A stretch of DNA of 64,000 nt from Phytomonospora sp040655735 (GCF_040655735.1 NZ_JBFAKK010000013.1:124001-188000); one strand, 5' to 3'. Shown: positions 18,867-27,899, counted from the stretch's first letter. The notes: generated by a model not told the origin, from the letters alone. Made by a program: numbers and translations.

Positions 18867-21800
18867 CTAGCTGACCGTGAAGGTCACGTCGTCCACCACG
18901 AAGCTGGTCTGCAGCGAGGCGTCCTCGGTGCCCTTCAGCGACACGGTGACCGACTGGCCCGCGTAGGAGCCCAGCGGCAGCGTCACCTGGACGTAGCCAC
19001 TGGCCGCGTCGACGTTCGACAGCGTCTTGACGACGGTGCCGGCGACGGTCGCGGTGAAGCGGTCGTAGACGACCGCCTCGTTCTCGTCGGTGTCGATGTG
19101 GATCCAGAACGACAGCGACGACGTGGTGCAGCCCGCGGGGACCGCCACCGACTGGTTGATGGTGTCGGTCGCGGTGTAGCCGTAGCCCGAGAGCCAGGCC
19201 GAACGGGTGCCGCCGTGCGCCGGCTGGCCCTGCGAGGCCCAGGCGCCGATGGCGCCGGTGCTGCCGGTCCACGGCGTCGCGCCGGACTCGAAGCCGCCGT
19301 TGGTGATCTTGTCACCCGCGCCCGTGCATCCGCCCGGTCCACCCGTGACGGTCAGGGAGTAGGTGGTGCTGTGCGAGACGGCGCCGTTTCCGGTGATGGT
19401 CACCGTGTACGTGCCGCCCGCGGTTCCTGCGGCCACCGAGATGGTGGCGGCCGAGGTGCCGCCGGAGGTGACCGACGACGGGTTGAACGACACCGTGATG
19501 CCCGACGGCGCACTGTAGGTCAGGTTGACCGTCTGCGCGCTGCCGCTGGTGGTCGAGGTGCTGACCGTCGCGTTGAGCGATCCGCCCGGCGCGGTCGAAC
19601 CCGAGGCCGGGTTCACCCCGATCGAGAAGTCGTTCGGCGGCGGGGTGTCGGTGACGGCGGCCTTCCAGATGGAGTAGGCGATGCCGTCGGAGGCGCGGTC
19701 GAGCAGCGTGCTGTTGATGTTCGACGGGTAGGAGTCGCACGAGGCGTGGTAGCAGGGGTCGAAGGCCGCGTTGGCCGTGCCGCCCCACTTCTGGGCCTGC
19801 GCCGAGGTCTTGCGGGCACTCGCGCCGGCGGCGTAACCGCTGGTGGGGATGCCGACCTGCTCGAAGGAGTAGTCGTCGGAGCGGCCGGCGCCCTCGGTGT
19901 TCTCCTCGGGGGCCAGACCCAGCGAGGTCCAGTAGGCCTTGAGGTGGGTGGCCGTCGCGCTGTTGACGTGGTTGATGAAGTAGCCGCCGTTGGTCGAGCC
20001 GATCATGTCGAAGTTCAGGTACGACTTGATCTTGGCGCGCTCGGTGGAGCCGATGGCGTTGACGTAGTACTCGGAGCCGTTGAGGCCCTGCTCCTCGTCG
20101 GTCCACCAGGCGAAGCGGATCCGCTTCGACAGCGACGGGTTCTTCTGCGCCAGGGTCAAGGCGACCTCCAGCAGCGCCGCGGAGCCCGAGGCGTTGTCGT
20201 TGATGCCCGGACCGGCGCCGACACCGTCGAGGTGCGCACCGAGCATGTACACCTGACTGGCGTCGCCCTGCGGCCACTCGGCGATCAGGTTGTTCGACGG
20301 GTAGGTGCAGCTACCGCTCGGGCAGGCCTGCTCGGACACGTTGTAACCGGCCGCCTGGAGCTTCTGCTTGATGTAGTTGACCGACGCGGTGTACCCGGCG
20401 GAGCCGGCGCGGCGGTTGCCGCCGTTGCTGGACGCGATGGTCTGGAACTGCTGGAGGTGGGCCTTGACGTTGTCGACGCTGACGTCCGGCGGGCCGCCGG
20501 GGTTGGTGGTGCCGATCGACAGGTTGTAGGTGGCCGTGTGGGTCGTGGGGCCGGTACCGGTGACCGTGATGGTCCTGGTGCCCGTCGTTCCCGCCGCGGC
20601 GGTGATCGTCAGCGTCGCCGAACCGCCGGCCGTCACCGAGGTGGGGTTGACGGCGGCGGTCACACCGGTGCCGCCGGCGACCGAGGCGGTCAGGTTGACC
20701 GTCTGGGGGGTGCCGATGGCGGTGGTGCTGACCGTGCTGGTCACCGAGTTGCCGGGCTGCACGGTGCCCGAGGCCGGGCTCAGTGCGATGGAGAAGTCGT
20801 TGCCCTGGCCGGTGCAGGTCGGGTCGGCCGACTGCGCGGGAACCGTGATGGCGTCCCAGGCGGCCTTCGTCTTGTTGAACAGACCGCAGGTGGAGTCGAG
20901 GGTCTTGGCCGACTGGAGGGTCGCCGTGCGGTACTTCACGTAGGTCATGCCCGAGGTCTTGAGGAGCATGCCGCCGTAGAAGATCTTGCCGGCGGTCTGG
21001 ATGCCGACGCCGGTGAGCGTCGAGCTGTTGCAGGTCGGGCTGTTGGGCTTGCCGCCGCCGGGCGCGGTGCCCTCGGCGAGCAGGTAGAACCAGTGGTTGA
21101 AGGGCCCGGCCGCCTTGTGCGTCTCCATGCCGGGAACGGCCGAGGAGTAGCAGTTGGGGTCGTTGTTGACCAGCGAGGGCTGGTACATGTTGCGGATCGG
21201 GCCGCTGCCGACGAGGTTGATCTCCTCGCCGACGAGGTAGTCGGGCGGGTCGTAGGTGCTCGACTGGTTGGCGAAGTGCTCGGTCAGGGCGCCGAAGATG
21301 TCGCCGGTCGCCTCGCCGAGTCCGGCCTGCTGGCCGGCGCCGCCGGGCGTGAACTGGTCGATGCCGTGGCCGTATTCGTGGCCGATGACGTCCATCGAGG
21401 TGATCCACTCACCGGCGGTGTTCTTGCCGATGGTGACGCCGGAGCCGTCCCAGTAGGCGTTCTGCTGGTTGAGGCCGACCTCGACGGGCCAGCTTCCGTT
21501 GTTCCCGTTGTGGCCGTTGCGTCCCAGCCACTGGCTGAGCATGTTCCACTCGGTCTGCGCCCCGTACAGTGCGTCGACGCAGCCGGTCTCGGTGGAGGTG
21601 CCCACGCCGTTGCCCCAGTTGTCGTCGGGGCCGGAGTAGACGCTGCCGTTGTAGGGCGCGCAGGACAGCCCGGAGCGGGTCGTGTCGCGCATGTAGTACG
21701 TACTGCCGGACTGGCTGGTGGTGATCGTCAGCGGGTTCGGGCCGTTCCACTTACCGGTGCCCTGTCCGTAGCGGACGTCGTCCTTGGTCGAGAGGACCTT

Positions 21801-22355
21801 GCCGTTGGCGGCGTCCACGTAGACCGTGAGGTGGCTCGGCGCGTTCTCGATGCGACCGCTGAGGACCGTCTCCCAGGCGAGCCTCGGCTTGTCGTTCTCG
21901 ACGTGCACCACGAGCTTTTGCGCCTCGACCTCGTCCACCTTGGTCAGCTCGCGCCGCGAAGTGGACTCGGCCTTGGCCTCGGTGACCTTGGGCGTGGTCG
22001 ACACGGTGATGGCGGTGCTGGTGGCCGTGTTGGCCTCAAGGACGCGGCCTTCGCCGTCGGCGAGGACGACCGTGTCGCCGCCCACCACGGGGAGCCCGCG
22101 ATAGGTGCGTTCGTAGCTGATCGAGTAGAGGTCGTCGACCCAGGGGATGACCTGCCGGCGGTCGTACTGCTCGAAGGTCCCGCGGGTCAGTTCGTCCAGT
22201 CCGCTCGTGACGGCCCGGTCCGCGGCCGCCACCGCGAGGGACAGCGGATCGGCGGTCGCCGTCTCCACCGCCGTTGCTGGCGTGGCGGTCAGGGCGACCG
22301 TCACGCCGGCGACGAGTGCCAGGGACGTCCCGGCCGTCACCATCTTCTTTAACAT
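18867..22355 (-). CDS. Secreted double metallopeptidase: M4 thermolysin-like plus M28 aminopeptidase
   Basis: The product is 1162 residues. Domains in order are a signal peptide (cleavage after ATA, ~29), FTP/PepSY propeptide (~50-200), and an M4 peptidase with zinc motif H326-EYG-H330, third ligand Glu348 (GLGEATGD) and an NHWFYLL active-site region. A ~95-residue Ig-like repeat (~535-640) leads to an M28 peptidase (His708-x-Asp710, Asp720, TDEE 752-755, late Cys-His segment). A second Ig-like copy (both copies begin NDFSI) and a C-terminal jelly-roll-type domain (~1040-1162) follow. One chain thus carries an endopeptidase and an aminopeptidase. A ribosome-binding site AAAGGAGC precedes ATG 22355. 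It follows the S8 gene in the same direction but has its own promoter region. Confidence 0.88.
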   Translation of the reverse strand: MLKKMVTAGTSLALVAGVTVALTATPATAVETATADPLSLAVAAADRAVTSGLDELTRGTFEQYDRRQVIPWVDDLYSISYERTYRGLPVVGGDTVVLADGEGRVLEANTATSTAITVSTTPKVTEAKAESTSRRELTKVDEVEAQKLVVHVENDKPRLAWETVLSGRIENAPSHLTVYVDAANGKVLSTKDDVRYGQGTGKWNGPNPLTITTSQSGSTYYMRDTTRSGLSCAPYNGSVYSGPDDNWGNGVGTSTETGCVDALYGAQTEWNMLSQWLGRNGHNGNNGSWPVEVGLNQQNAYWDGSGVTIGKNTAGEWITSMDVIGHEYGHGIDQFTPGGAGQQAGLGEATGDIFGALTEHFANQSSTYDPPDYLVGEEINLVGSGPIRNMYQPSLVNNDPNCYSSAVPGMETHKAAGPFNHWFYLLAEGTAPGGGKPNSPTCNSSTLTGVGIQTAGKIFYGGMLLKTSGMTYVKYRTATLQSAKTLDSTCGLFNKTKAAWDAITVPAQSADPTCTGQGNDFSIALSPASGTVQPGNSVTSTVSTTAIGTPQTVNLTASVAGGTGVTAAVNPTSVTAGGSATLTITAAAGTTGTRTITVTGTGPTTHTATYNLSIGTTNPGGPPDVSVDNVKAHLQQFQTIASSNGGNRRAGSAGYTASVNYIKQKLQAAGYNVSEQACPSGSCTYPSNNLIAEWPQGDASQVYMLGAHLDGVGAGPGINDNASGSAALLEVALTLAQKNPSLSKRIRFAWWTDEEQGLNGSEYYVNAIGSTERAKIKSYLNFDMIGSTNGGYFINHVNSATATHLKAYWTSLGLAPEENTEGAGRSDDYSFEQVGIPTSGYAAGASARKTSAQAQKWGGTANAAFDPCYHASCDSYPSNINSTLLDRASDGIAYSIWKAAVTDTPPPNDFSIGVNPASGSTAPGGSLNATVSTSTTSGSAQTVNLTYSAPSGITVSFNPSSVTSGGTSAATISVAAGTAGGTYTVTITGNGAVSHSTTYSLTVTGGPGGCTGAGDKITNGGFESGATPWTGSTGAIGAWASQGQPAHGGTRSAWLSGYGYTATDTINQSVAVPAGCTTSSLSFWIHIDTDENEAVVYDRFTATVAGTVVKTLSNVDAASGYVQVTLPLGSYAGQSVTVSLKGTEDASLQTSFVVDDVTFTVS

Positions 22356-22617
22356 TGGGGGCTCCTTTGATGACGCCGCTGTTGCGGCGCTCGAAAGCCA
22401 ACCAGAAAAACCGATCTCCGTGGGTTCCGGTTATTCAGTGGGACGCGGGGGCTTGCTTTCGTGCGTCGGCATCGATCGGAGTGCGGCGGTGACGGATCGC
22501 GAGGTCAGCGATCTTTGAAAATGAATGTCGAAGCCGCAATTCGGTACGAATTCGCCACTGTCACTGAATAGACGGCCTGTCGGCGGGGGTGCGGGCGGGT
22601 CGTCGATCACGTAATGA
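22356..22617 (-). promoter_or_regulatory. Promoter region of the double metallopeptidase gene
   Basis: This stretch has no gene. It is relatively AT-rich around 22510-22560 and contains the inverted repeat AATTCG-GTA-CGAATT (22538-22552), a possible operator. I cannot place a -35/-10 pair with confidence. Confidence 0.4.
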
Positions 22618-22649
22618 CCCGGCGACGCACACGCGGGTGCGACGCCGGG
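22618..22649 (-). terminator. Terminator of the subtilase gene
   Basis: A 13-bp stem with one A-A mismatch (22618-22630 with 22637-22649) and a 6-nt loop lies just after the S8 peptidase stop codon. Confidence 0.7.
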
Positions 22650-22655
22650 CCGAGT

Positions 22656-25142
22656 TCAGCGCGCGACGGTGATCTCCGGCGAGGTCCAGGTCTCCGGTTC
22701 CCCGGTGGCGAGGATCTTGTCGAAGACCAGCCGGAGCCGGTAGACGCCGTCAGGGGCGGCCGTTCCGTCGGCGAGGGTCGTGTTCCACTCGTAGAAGTCC
22801 ATTCCGGTGCCCGCTCCGCTATTGCGGATGACCCAGGTCTCCCGGACCGGTGTGGCGACGACGCGGCCCGACGAGTCGAGCACCTCCATGCGCAGTTCCC
22901 GAAGCGTCGGGAAACCGTGCGAGAGCATCAGCCAGGCGCTCGCCGCCGGGTCGGTGATCGTCAGCGGCTCGTTCTTTCCGAAGCTGAAGTAAGCCGGGCG
23001 CAGCGCCGGATTGTCCAGTGTCGAGTTGATCTCGGTGAAGGTCGGGTTGATCGCCGAGACCTTGTGCCAGTCTCCGGCGATTCCCATGTACGACACCCGA
23101 ATCGGATGTCCCTTGTGGTCCCGCTTCGGTGTGAAGGTCACCCAGCCGCCGAAGATCGTCCCGTCCACGGCCCCGCGCGGCTGGCGGACCGTGATCGTCA
23201 CCTTGACCGACTTGCGCGGCGGAACGGTGACCCGGTCCTTCGACACCTCGACCCGCGCGTCGGCCTTCACCGTGAGGTACTCGGCGGTGTAAGGCGGGGC
23301 GGCGCCGAGGGCGTCCTGCGCGGACACGTGGTAGGTCGTCGCGTGCCGGGAGGCGTTGGTGAGCACGACGGTCCGTGAGAGCGCCCTGCCCTCCAGTTCG
23401 CCGAGCGGCAGTTTCGCCGGGGACACCGTCGTGCTCGCCGCCAGCGCCGCCGGCAGGTCGATCAGCCCGGCGCCCTGCTGGGCAACCTGGTGCAGCCCGG
23501 CGCCGGGGTCGCCGCTGAGCGCGGTCGGCCTCGCCGTCGACTGGAGCAGGTCGCGGACCTGCGCCGAGGTCATCGTGCCGCGCTCGGCGAGCAGCACCGC
23601 GACGGCTCCCGACACGTGCGGGGCCGCCATGGAGGTCCCCGACTTCACGCCGTAGTACCCGTCGCCAGGCGGGATCGCGGAGAAGACGTAGCCGCCGGGC
23701 GCGACCAGGTCGGGCTTGTAGTCCAGTTCGTGGCTCGGGCCCCAAGAACTGGAGGCGTCGGGAAGACCCTTGAACTCGTCGGCGACCTCGATGCCCCAGT
23801 AGGAACCCCAGGTCGCGCTCGCCTCCTTGCCGGCCGCGAGCTCGGCCCGGATCGCGCGGGCCTGGTTCTGGCTGATCGCCACGGCCGGGATCTCGCCGGC
23901 CACGCCCCAGAAGTTCGCCGTCGGGATCGCGTCGGGATCGGCCCACTCGGAGCCGTCGAAGTAGAGGACGCCGAGGGCGCCTCCGGCGGTGACGTTGGCG
24001 ACCAGATTGGTCGGCGTGCAGGGGTAGGAGCCCGCCGACGACAGCACCCATTTGCCGGTGAAGGCACCCGGCGCGGCAGGCGCACAGACCTGACCGCCGT
24101 CCAGGATGGACACCGTGCCCGACGAGGGCGCGGCGGGTCCGGTGCTGAAGGTGTTGAACGGGACCTTCGTGCCGTCGCCGGTGGTGAAGGCCTGGTAGGC
24201 GTACTGCGTGGAGTAGACGCTGCCGACGGTGATGGCGTTCCCGGCGACGCCGGGCGAGCCGGCCTTGAACGGCCCGGCGAAGCCGTTGCCGATCGCCACG
24301 ACCGGCACGACGCCGTGCGCGGCGACCGCGTCGAGCGCCCTCGGCAGCAGTGCGTCCTGGCGCACGTTCGACTGGGCCTGGCCGAGGCTGAGGTTGACCA
24401 CGTCGACGCCGTCCTCGACGGCCCGCTCCAGGGCTTCCAGGATCACGTCGTCGGTGGTCGGGCGCGCATCGCCGAAGACCCGGTAGGCGTGGATCGTGGC
24501 GTCCTTGGCGACGCCGACCATGTCCGGCCCGTCGCCCGCGATGATGCCCGCCACGTGCGTGCCGTGGCCCGAGGCGGCGCTGGGGGAGTCGTAGGGGTCG
24601 GCGTCGCCGTCAACGACGTCGTAGCCGCCGGTGACCTTCGCGTTGGGGAAGTTCCCGCCGCCGAGAGCCGGGTGGTCGTAGGCGACACCGCTGTCGATGA
24701 TCCCGACCGTGACGCCCTCGCCCGTCGCGCCGTCTCGATGGGCCTTCGGCACACCGGTCAGGTCGGTGACGGTGACGTTGTCGCGGGTCGTCTCCGCCTG
24801 CTTCGGCAGCGGCGGAAGGGTATCGGAGGTTGGCGGCGCGTAGGTGTCGACCTCGTAGACCGCAGAGACCCCGGGCAGCGAGGCCAGCTCGCCGGCGCGC
24901 ACGGCGTCCACGGACACGGCCATACCGGGGAACAGGGTGTCGTAGCGGCGGACCTCTTCGACGTAGAGGCCGCGCTGGGCGGCGCTCGCGTCGAGACCGT
25001 CCATCGTGGACGACAGCGCGCGGGCGCCGGGCGCGTCGGTGAACTCGACGATGCGCAGCACCGTCGCGCCGGGCTCGGCGGGAACGGGAGGGGTTGCGTG
25101 GGCGGCCAGGGGCGTGGCCACGGCGACGAGCGCCGTGAGCAC
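22656..25142 (-). CDS. Secreted S8 subtilisin-like serine peptidase with PA domain
   Basis: At least 828 residues from GTG 25142. It has an inhibitor-I9-like propeptide and a catalytic domain with Asp150 (GIIDSGVAYDH), His193 (SGHGTHVAG) and Ser504 (SGTSMAAPHVSG). A protease-associated insert lies at ~330-470, and Fn3-like domains make up the last ~250 residues. It should be an extracellular endopeptidase. The GTG start leaves a signal peptide without a positive n-region. A GGAGG sequence followed by two ATC codons (25167-25172) extends the frame to a better signal (HPALRAGVVLTALVAVATPL), so the real start is uncertain. It lies 42 bp after an ArsR gene that probably controls it. Confidence 0.87.
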   Translation of the reverse strand: MLTALVAVATPLAAHATPPVPAEPGATVLRIVEFTDAPGARALSSTMDGLDASAAQRGLYVEEVRRYDTLFPGMAVSVDAVRAGELASLPGVSAVYEVDTYAPPTSDTLPPLPKQAETTRDNVTVTDLTGVPKAHRDGATGEGVTVGIIDSGVAYDHPALGGGNFPNAKVTGGYDVVDGDADPYDSPSAASGHGTHVAGIIAGDGPDMVGVAKDATIHAYRVFGDARPTTDDVILEALERAVEDGVDVVNLSLGQAQSNVRQDALLPRALDAVAAHGVVPVVAIGNGFAGPFKAGSPGVAGNAITVGSVYSTQYAYQAFTTGDGTKVPFNTFSTGPAAPSSGTVSILDGGQVCAPAAPGAFTGKWVLSSAGSYPCTPTNLVANVTAGGALGVLYFDGSEWADPDAIPTANFWGVAGEIPAVAISQNQARAIRAELAAGKEASATWGSYWGIEVADEFKGLPDASSSWGPSHELDYKPDLVAPGGYVFSAIPPGDGYYGVKSGTSMAAPHVSGAVAVLLAERGTMTSAQVRDLLQSTARPTALSGDPGAGLHQVAQQGAGLIDLPAALAASTTVSPAKLPLGELEGRALSRTVVLTNASRHATTYHVSAQDALGAAPPYTAEYLTVKADARVEVSKDRVTVPPRKSVKVTITVRQPRGAVDGTIFGGWVTFTPKRDHKGHPIRVSYMGIAGDWHKVSAINPTFTEINSTLDNPALRPAYFSFGKNEPLTITDPAASAWLMLSHGFPTLRELRMEVLDSSGRVVATPVRETWVIRNSGAGTGMDFYEWNTTLADGTAAPDGVYRLRLVFDKILATGEPETWTSPEITVAR

Positions 25143-25184
25143 GACCCCGGCTCTGAGGGCGGGGTGGATGATGTCCTCCGGGGG

Positions 25185-25697
25185 CTACGGGGTGGGGAAG
25201 ACGGTCAGGGCGATGGCGTAACGGCGCTCGCCCGCACCGGCGTCGGGGAGGTCCTCGGGATGGGCGACGTGCTGGAGCGTCTCGACCAGCGCCTCGATCT
25301 GGGCGGCGGTGAGCCGGACGTGGCGGACGCCGAGGAACACCGGCGCCTCGGTCTCGGCCATCTCGTCGGCGACGGCCCGGATGATGCCGGCCGCGCCGCC
25401 GGGAATGGCGTCGACCGTCTCGCGGGGGATGTGGATCTGTTTGGTGGTGCGGGTGAAGTACCGCTCGGTGCCGCCGCGCACCGTATTGGTGCGCGAGACG
25501 ACGACGAGTCCGGCCGCCTCCAAGACCTTCAGGTGGTGGGCGACGTTGCCCTTGAGCGTGCCGAGCTGTGCGGCGAGCTGGCTGATCGTCGCCTCGTCGA
25601 GTTCGTCGAGGGTGAACAGCAGCCGCTGGCGCAAGGGGTGTGCCAGCGCCTTGTACTGCGCCGCCGAGGCGGTCGTCTCCTGCTCTGGTACGGGCAC
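25185..25697 (-). CDS. ArsR-type winged-helix regulator
   Basis: A 170-residue protein with an N-terminal HTH: ALAHPLRQRLLFTLDELDEATISQLAAQLGTLKGNVAHHLKVL, written here only as an ArsR-like helix pattern that ends with the wing RTNTVRGGTERYF. The C-terminal half is of unknown ligand. The GTG start lies 6 nt after a GACACT -10 and carries no ribosome-binding site, so it is leaderless. It is co-directional with the S8 peptidase gene and overlaps its upstream frame. Three TTGAC half-sites in its promoter suggest autoregulation and control of the peptidase. Confidence 0.82.
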   Translation of the reverse strand: MPVPEQETTASAAQYKALAHPLRQRLLFTLDELDEATISQLAAQLGTLKGNVAHHLKVLEAAGLVVVSRTNTVRGGTERYFTRTTKQIHIPRETVDAIPGGAAGIIRAVADEMAETEAPVFLGVRHVRLTAAQIEALVETLQHVAHPEDLPDAGAGERRYAIALTVFPTP

Positions 25698-25703
25698 GCA
25701 GGA

Positions 25704-25732
25704 AGTGTCAATGATCTTTGACGCTTTGTCAA
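25704..25732 (-). promoter_or_regulatory. Leaderless promoter overlapped by triple TTGAC operator
   Basis: On the minus strand -35 TTGACA (25732-25727), a 17-bp spacer and -10 GACACT (25709-25704) end 6 nt before the GTG of the ArsR gene. Half-sites alternate in orientation (TTGAC-AAAGC-GTCAA-AGATCA-TTGAC), forming two overlapping perfect inverted repeats that cover the whole promoter. Autorepression is the simplest reading. Confidence 0.75.
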
Positions 25733-25737
25733 GGGGA

Positions 25738-26607
25738 TCAGCTCGCGGCGCCGACGACTTCCCGTGCCAGCGACTCGTGCTGGGCGTAGGCGTCGGGGAA
25801 GGCCGAGATCTGCACGGCCTGCGCGGCGTAGGTCAGCGCCATGTCCTCCCAGCCGTCGACTCCCTTGAGTCCCCGGTAGAAGGCCTCGGCGGAGGTCTTG
25901 GGCGTCATGATCTCCTCCACGCTTCCCCAGGTGCCCGAGGCGCGCTGCTGGAACAGCCCGACCGAGTCGTGGTCGGCGCCGGTGCCCTGGTGGGGGTACT
26001 CCAGGGACTCCGGCACGACGTAGCTGGCCAGGTTGTACAGCCGCGACTCCTGCATCGCCGTCATGATCGCGATGATCCAGGCGCGCTTGGGCAGCCCCAT
26101 CTCCTGTCCGACGCGGACGATGGTGACGGCGTTCTTCATCTGCTTGGCCGACAGACCCGCGACCGGGGAGGGGTCCTTCGCGCTGTCGGCCGCCTTCGTG
26201 GGCTTCGGCTTCTTCTTCGCCGGCTCCTCCTCGCGCGGGGCCGAGCGGGAGGCGGCGTCGAGGAGCTCGTCGACCTGGACGGCCGTCAGCCGGGTCGTCT
26301 TGAGGGCCGAGTCGGCCGCCGAGAGGGCGGGGACGTGGACCACGCCGGTGGCGGCGACCACGACCGCGCCGGTGATCGCGAGATGCGCGAGGCGGCGGCG
26401 CTGGTGGAGCGCGGTGTCGACGCCGATGGCGAAGGCGCCCTTGGCGTACTCGGCGGGAACGGTCCACCACCGTTCGTCGTAGGCGCGGTGGCGTCCGGTC
26501 GCCGCGCGGTGGCGGCCCGTCGCAGGGGCGGCCGAGTGACTTGCTCTCCCGCTGTCGGCGAACTGGAGCCGTCGGGGGCCGGTTCCGTTGTCTCTGGCGT
26601 TTGGCAC
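25738..26607 (-). CDS. Membrane-anchored protein with lysozyme-like/transglycosylase fold
   Basis: A 289-residue protein with a basic cytoplasmic region (~1-70) containing a repeated ATGRHRA motif, one membrane helix (~75-95), an acidic/Lys-Pro linker (EEEPAKKKPKPTK) and a C-terminal domain from ~150. The C-terminal domain has the lysozyme-like pattern: MTAMQESRLYN with a catalytic-type Glu, then DHDSVGLFQQR and WG. It probably acts on peptidoglycan outside the membrane. GTG 26607 lies 6 nt after TAGGTT, so it is probably leaderless. Its stop is 6 bp before the ArsR operator. Confidence 0.75.
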   Translation of the reverse strand: MPNARDNGTGPRRLQFADSGRASHSAAPATGRHRAATGRHRAYDERWWTVPAEYAKGAFAIGVDTALHQRRRLAHLAITGAVVVAATGVVHVPALSAADSALKTTRLTAVQVDELLDAASRSAPREEEPAKKKPKPTKAADSAKDPSPVAGLSAKQMKNAVTIVRVGQEMGLPKRAWIIAIMTAMQESRLYNLASYVVPESLEYPHQGTGADHDSVGLFQQRASGTWGSVEEIMTPKTSAEAFYRGLKGVDGWEDMALTYAAQAVQISAFPDAYAQHESLAREVVGAAS

Positions 26608-26834
26608 CGCACCAACCTAAGCGGTGGAAACGCAGGTCACAGGGACAGCGAGTGCGACATGACGATTCAGGATCTTCCATGTGTACTGCTCGGGGGCACC
26701 GAGTCGGGAATGTCGGTCCGCAAAGGTTTCACCCCATCGAGTGCCTGTCCGGGGACGGCTCTGCCGCTTTGCCTTGGCACGTACGAGTGACCGCGCCGGT
26801 ACTTTCGGGTAATAGTCTTCGACACTAGAGTCAG

Positions 26835-26850
26835 TGTGATCTGAGCCACA
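26835..26850 (+). promoter_or_regulatory. CRP-family binding site centred at -61.5
   Basis: TGTGA-TCTGAG-CCACA differs from the CRP/GlxR consensus TGTGA-N6-TCACA by one base, and the dyad extends outwards (AGTGTG/CACACT). If the downstream LLM gene starts its leaderless transcript at 26904, the site centres at -61.5, the classical class I activator position. The rest of 26608-26903 shows no gene. Confidence 0.65.
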
Positions 26851-26903
26851 CTCGTGGGGATGAAGGCGTCCCACATGTCGGGGACGCTCCGTATCGTCGG
26901 ATC

Positions 26904-27794
26904 ATGCGCCTGAGCACCGTCATCCTCCCCATCCACCGCTGGACCGAGGGTCGCGAGGTCTGGCGCCGCGCCGAGGAGCTCGGCTTCCACACCGCCTACA
27001 CCTACGACCACCTCTCCTGGCGCAGCTTCGTCGACGGCCCCTGGTTCGCCACCGTGCCGACCCTGACCGCGGCGGCCTCGGCCACCGAGCGGATCCGGCT
27101 GGGCACCATGGTCGCCTCGCCGAACTTCCGCCACCCGGTCACCTTCGCCAAGGACCTCATGACCCTCGACGACGTCTCCGGCGGGCGCCTCACCCTCGGC
27201 ATCGGCGCAGGCGGCACCGGCTTCGACGCGACCGTGCTCGGCCGGCAGCCGTGGAACCCGCGCGAGCGCGCCGACCGCTTCGCCGAGTTCCTCGCCCTGA
27301 CCGACACCTTGCTCACGCGCGAGACGACCACCTTCCAGGGGGCCTTCTACTCCGCCGTCGACGCGCGGATGATCCCCGGCTGCGTGCAGCGGCCGCGCAT
27401 TCCGTTCCACGTCGCGGCCACCGGCCCGCGCGGACTGCGCCTGGCCGCCGAGTACGGGCAGGGCTGGATCACCTACGGCGACCCCAAGGCCACCGGCGAT
27501 GAGACCGTCGCCGAGGCGCAGGCCGTCGTCGAGAAGCAGCTGACCGGCCTCGCCGCCGCCTGCGAGGAGCGCGGCCGCGACGTCGCCGAACTCCACAAGG
27601 TCCTGCTGCACTCCTCGTCGAGCCCCGAGCGGCCGCTGGACTCCATCGACGCCTTCGCCGACTTCGCCGGCCGCTACCGCGAACTCGGCGTCACCGAGGT
27701 CATCCTGCACTGGCCGGTGCCCGGCACCATCTACGAGGCCGACGTGAAGACCTTCGAGCGCATCGCCGTCGAAGGGCTCGACCAGCTCCGCTGA
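26904..27794 (+). CDS. LLM-class oxidoreductase, probably F420-dependent
   Basis: A 296-residue TIM-barrel protein of the luciferase-like monooxygenase superfamily. Its barrel strands include TAYTYDHLSWR, GTMVASPNFRHPVTFAKDLMTLDDVSGGR and the GIGAG segment typical of F420-binding members. Substrate and reaction are unknown. ATG 26904 lies 6 nt after TATCGT (26892-26897), so it is leaderless, and a CRP-type site lies upstream. It is monocistronic; the next gene is about 105 bp away. Confidence 0.87.
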   Translation: MRLSTVILPIHRWTEGREVWRRAEELGFHTAYTYDHLSWRSFVDGPWFATVPTLTAAASATERIRLGTMVASPNFRHPVTFAKDLMTLDDVSGGRLTLGIGAGGTGFDATVLGRQPWNPRERADRFAEFLALTDTLLTRETTTFQGAFYSAVDARMIPGCVQRPRIPFHVAATGPRGLRLAAEYGQGWITYGDPKATGDETVAEAQAVVEKQLTGLAAACEERGRDVAELHKVLLHSSSSPERPLDSIDAFADFAGRYRELGVTEVILHWPVPGTIYEADVKTFERIAVEGLDQLR

Positions 27795-27899
27795 CCGGCC
27801 CCGTACGCCCGGCGCGCCCACCCGTAGCCGAAATGTCGTAGAGGTGGTTACTCCCGCCGTGCGACGACCGCGAGCCCGATTCCCGCGAGGGTTGCGGGT

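Noticed and set aside
18852..22352. A 1166-codon open frame antisense to the M4-M28 peptidase
   Set aside because: Low-complexity Arg/Gly/Val/Asp shadow with no domains. The minus-strand frame carries full zinc motifs and a signal peptide.
26608..26834. A ydaO-type (c-di-AMP) riboswitch upstream of the lysozyme-fold gene
   Set aside because: GGGGTGAAACC on the minus strand resembles part of the motif and such genes often carry it, but the essential CAGCTAACC-like 3' part is absent, and a leaderless promoter fits better.
26617..26874. An 85-codon leftward frame in the same intergenic region
   Set aside because: No ribosome-binding site, no recognisable family, and it crosses the CRP site and promoters; probably chance.
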